The position numbers and the translations under genes are program-made. 64,000 nt of DNA from Falsihalocynthiibacter sp042445055 (GTDB lineage Bacteria; Pseudomonadota; Alphaproteobacteria; Rhodobacterales; Rhodobacteraceae): assembly GCF_042445055.1 (NCBI RefSeq), contig NZ_CP170339.1, forward strand, positions 1,054,001-1,118,000, read 5' to 3'. Every line of letters begins with the position of its first letter. The stretch's first letter is position 1. The notes under the pieces are model-generated. The model did not search any database. It worked only from the letters and a program-made list of their open reading frames with translations, and was not told where the DNA came from. Below, piece by piece: positions 62,784 through 64,000 of the stretch.

Positions 62784-62810
62784 CACCAGCCAGAGAACAT
62801 CTGGCTAGTG
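62784..62810 (-). terminator. hairpin between the RTX gene and nbaC
   Basis: AGCCAGA (62788-62794) pairs with TCTGGCT (62800-62806) around five bases; beyond one mismatch, CAC/GTG extend the stem. On the minus strand TTTCAAT follows, 22 bases past the nbaC stop. Possible terminator for nbaC. A looser repeat, AGCGCAC/GTGCGCT, lies at 62648-62682. No gene is supported in 62621-62831. Confidence 0.45.
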
Positions 62811-62831
62811 TGCTGAAACGTCGACAGTGAC

Positions 62832-63395
62832 CTAGAGTTGCACCCAGTCTGCGGGTGGCTTGCCGCGCCCGGGGTGGACTGTTCCACAGTTCGGGCAGGT
62901 GCGGTCTTCGATGCTTTTGTCAAAGGCTTCGTAGATTTTTGGAAGCTCAGTTACGATCCCTTCAGGGCTGTCGAGCGCGACTTCGACACGGTGGACACGG
63001 GCTTCGCAGTCAAAGCAGTACCATTCAAACCCTTCGACCATTCCTGGCTGGCGCGGGGCCTCAACCACAATGCCGAGCGATCCTTCTTGGGGGCGTTGCG
63101 GCGCGTGGCGCACATGAGGCGGGAGCATAAAGACCTCGCCTTCGCGGATCGGGATGTCATAGATTTTACCCTCGTCCGCGATCTTGAGCATCATGTCGCC
63201 CTTAACCTGATAGAACCATTCCTCAACCGGATCGTCGTGGAAATCCATCCGTGTGTTCGGAGAGCCGACGACCATAACGATCATGTCACCTTCTTTATGA
63301 AGAAGCTGATTGCCCACTGGCGGCTTAAGCTTGTCTGCGTTGTCTTCGACCCATTTCTGGAAATTGAAGGCCTTCAGTCTGGGATGGTTTGGCAT
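62832..63395 (-). CDS. nbaC: 3-hydroxyanthranilate 3,4-dioxygenase
   Basis: Fe(II) cupin dioxygenase cleaving 3-hydroxyanthranilate to 2-amino-3-carboxymuconate semialdehyde in the tryptophan-kynurenine pathway. In the 187-residue protein the iron ligands read His53, Glu59 and His97. Substrate residues Arg49, Arg101 and Glu112 keep the spacing of the structurally known bacterial enzyme as I recall it. The C-terminal rubredoxin-like site CFDC (127, 130) and CPNC (167, 170) of the bacterial type is intact. GGAG precedes the ATG. The upstream neighbour is an aldehyde dehydrogenase 26 bases away, probably in the same operon. Confidence 0.96.
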   Translation of the reverse strand: MPNHPRLKAFNFQKWVEDNADKLKPPVGNQLLHKEGDMIVMVVGSPNTRMDFHDDPVEEWFYQVKGDMMLKIADEGKIYDIPIREGEVFMLPPHVRHAPQRPQEGSLGIVVEAPRQPGMVEGFEWYCFDCEARVHRVEVALDSPEGIVTELPKIYEAFDKSIEDRTCPNCGTVHPGRGKPPADWVQL

Positions 63396-63421
63396 TTGCT
63401 TCTCCTCGTTTTTTCAGTTGT

Positions 63422-64000
63422 TTAGGCAATCTCGCGAGAATGCCAGACGTTTTTGATGACCATGTAGTTGTCGAGCCCTTCGGCGCCGCCTTCGCGCCCA
63501 TAGCCGCTGGATTTGACGCCACCAAAGGGGGTTTCGGGCATCGAAGCCTCAAGCGTATTGATCGAAAGATTGCCGACCTCGACCTCATCGATCAGCCGAT
63601 CAATATAATCCGCGCGGTTGGTGAACGCGTATCCCGCGAGGCCGTAAGGAACGGAGTTGGCCTTGGCGATGGCTTCGTCAAGCGAGGCAACGGGGTTGAT
63701 TACGGCGATGGGGCCGAAGGGTTCTTCCTGCATGATTTTTGCGTTGTCGGGAACGTTCACCAAGACCGTGGGTTCAAAGAAATACCCGCTCTCGCCCCAT
63801 TGTGCGCCGCCAGTCCGTACGTCTGCACCGCAAGCGCGTGCGTCATCAACCAAATCTGTGAGCGTCGGAATGCGCCTTGGATTGGCTGTTGGTCCCATCT
63901 CGGTCGCGTCGTCCAAACCATTGCCAACAACCGTAGCCGCAGCGCGCGCAACGAATGCCTCGGTGAATTCTTCAAATATCTGTTCATGCACAAAGAACCG
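63422..64000 (-). CDS. aldehyde dehydrogenase, C-terminal part (cut by window edge)
   Basis: NAD(P)-dependent aldehyde dehydrogenase; about the last 193 codons are visible and the frame is open to the right edge, so the catalytic Cys and Glu lie outside. Visible family blocks are RFFVHEQIFEEF, GYFFEPTVLVNVPDNAKIMQEEPFGPI with the cofactor-binding Glu of EEPFGP, and the C-terminal TPFGGVKSSGYGREGG. The tail resembles succinate-semialdehyde dehydrogenases. The neighbour nbaC makes 2-aminomuconate semialdehyde dehydrogenase a contextual alternative. The frame's first GTG (63991) is internal, not the true start. Confidence 0.88.
   Translation of the reverse strand, partial: RFFVHEQIFEEFTEAFVARAAATVVGNGLDDATEMGPTANPRRIPTLTDLVDDARACGADVRTGGAQWGESGYFFEPTVLVNVPDNAKIMQEEPFGPIAVINPVASLDEAIAKANSVPYGLAGYAFTNRADYIDRLIDEVEVGNLSINTLEASMPETPFGGVKSSGYGREGGAEGLDNYMVIKNVWHSREIA

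Noticed and set aside
62645..62923. 92-codon minus-strand frame between the RTX gene and nbaC
   Set aside because: It overlaps the 3' end of nbaC in another frame, has no ribosome site and no recognisable domain.

Overview
The window reads as chromosomal DNA of an alphaproteobacterium of the Rhodobacterales (Roseobacter group). This is an inference from gene content: crotonyl-CoA carboxylase/reductase of the ethylmalonyl-CoA pathway beside a PlsB-type acyltransferase, three TRAP/BMP-type uptake systems, an NfuA-tsaB-rimI cluster, glnD-murJ, a coaBC-dut-moeB run and a 3-hydroxyanthranilate dioxygenase. I saw no rRNA, tRNA, CRISPR array, prophage or insertion sequence. Genes are tightly packed and no gene-free stretch exceeds 300 bases. 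The longest are 44608-44887 (holds a terminator and presumably the dctP promoter), 62621-62831 (two hairpins), 37132-37336 (one weak hairpin) and 46795-46994 (nothing recognisable).

Layout. 1-4800 (+): 3' part of a GPAT-like acyltransferase, ccr, a SF1 helicase and an SDR. 4797-11225 (-): TIGR02186 protein with a TauE exporter, then a four-gene BMP-type (nucleoside or purine) ABC importer. 11411-15647 (-): rimI, tsaB, nfuA, a universal stress protein, a branched-chain aminotransferase and trpS. A degenerate rhomboid (+) meets murJ-glnD-lpoA-like (-). 22048-24267 (+): rsmI, yraN, gshB. 24264-27871 (-): comM, a GST with a cysteine tail, a histidine phosphatase and cobU. 27986-32783 (+): coaBC, dut, a membrane-anchored MoeB/ThiF protein and an M3 peptidase. 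32788-38296: SH3 protein, hydroxyacid dehydrogenase, rhodanese, tungstate-type ABC importer and a TAXI-TRAP system running to 40151. 40148-44607 (-): dctPQM-osmC-P450 operon. 44888-46794 (-): ECF sigma factor, RskA-like anti-sigma factor and fasciclin protein. 46995-49389 (+): AGCS symporter and glutaminase.

About a fifth of the window (49565-62620) is one open frame for a 4351-residue secreted repeat protein. It has an N-terminal module, about two dozen Ig/cadherin-like repeats carrying DGSE-type motifs, and a C-terminal RTX/type I secretion signal. Its first part is built from a three-domain unit of about 420 residues repeated three times. No type I secretion genes lie in the window. The right edge carries nbaC and the 3' part of an aldehyde dehydrogenase.

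The most interesting points are the giant RTX adhesin and its super-repeat, the sigma/anti-sigma/fasciclin module with a visible ECF-type promoter before the fasciclin gene, a rhomboid that has lost all four active-site positions, an Irr/ICE-like palindrome before nfuA, a CtrA-like box before comM, and a TRAP-OsmC-P450 operon. All assignments come from reading the sequence. No database search was run.
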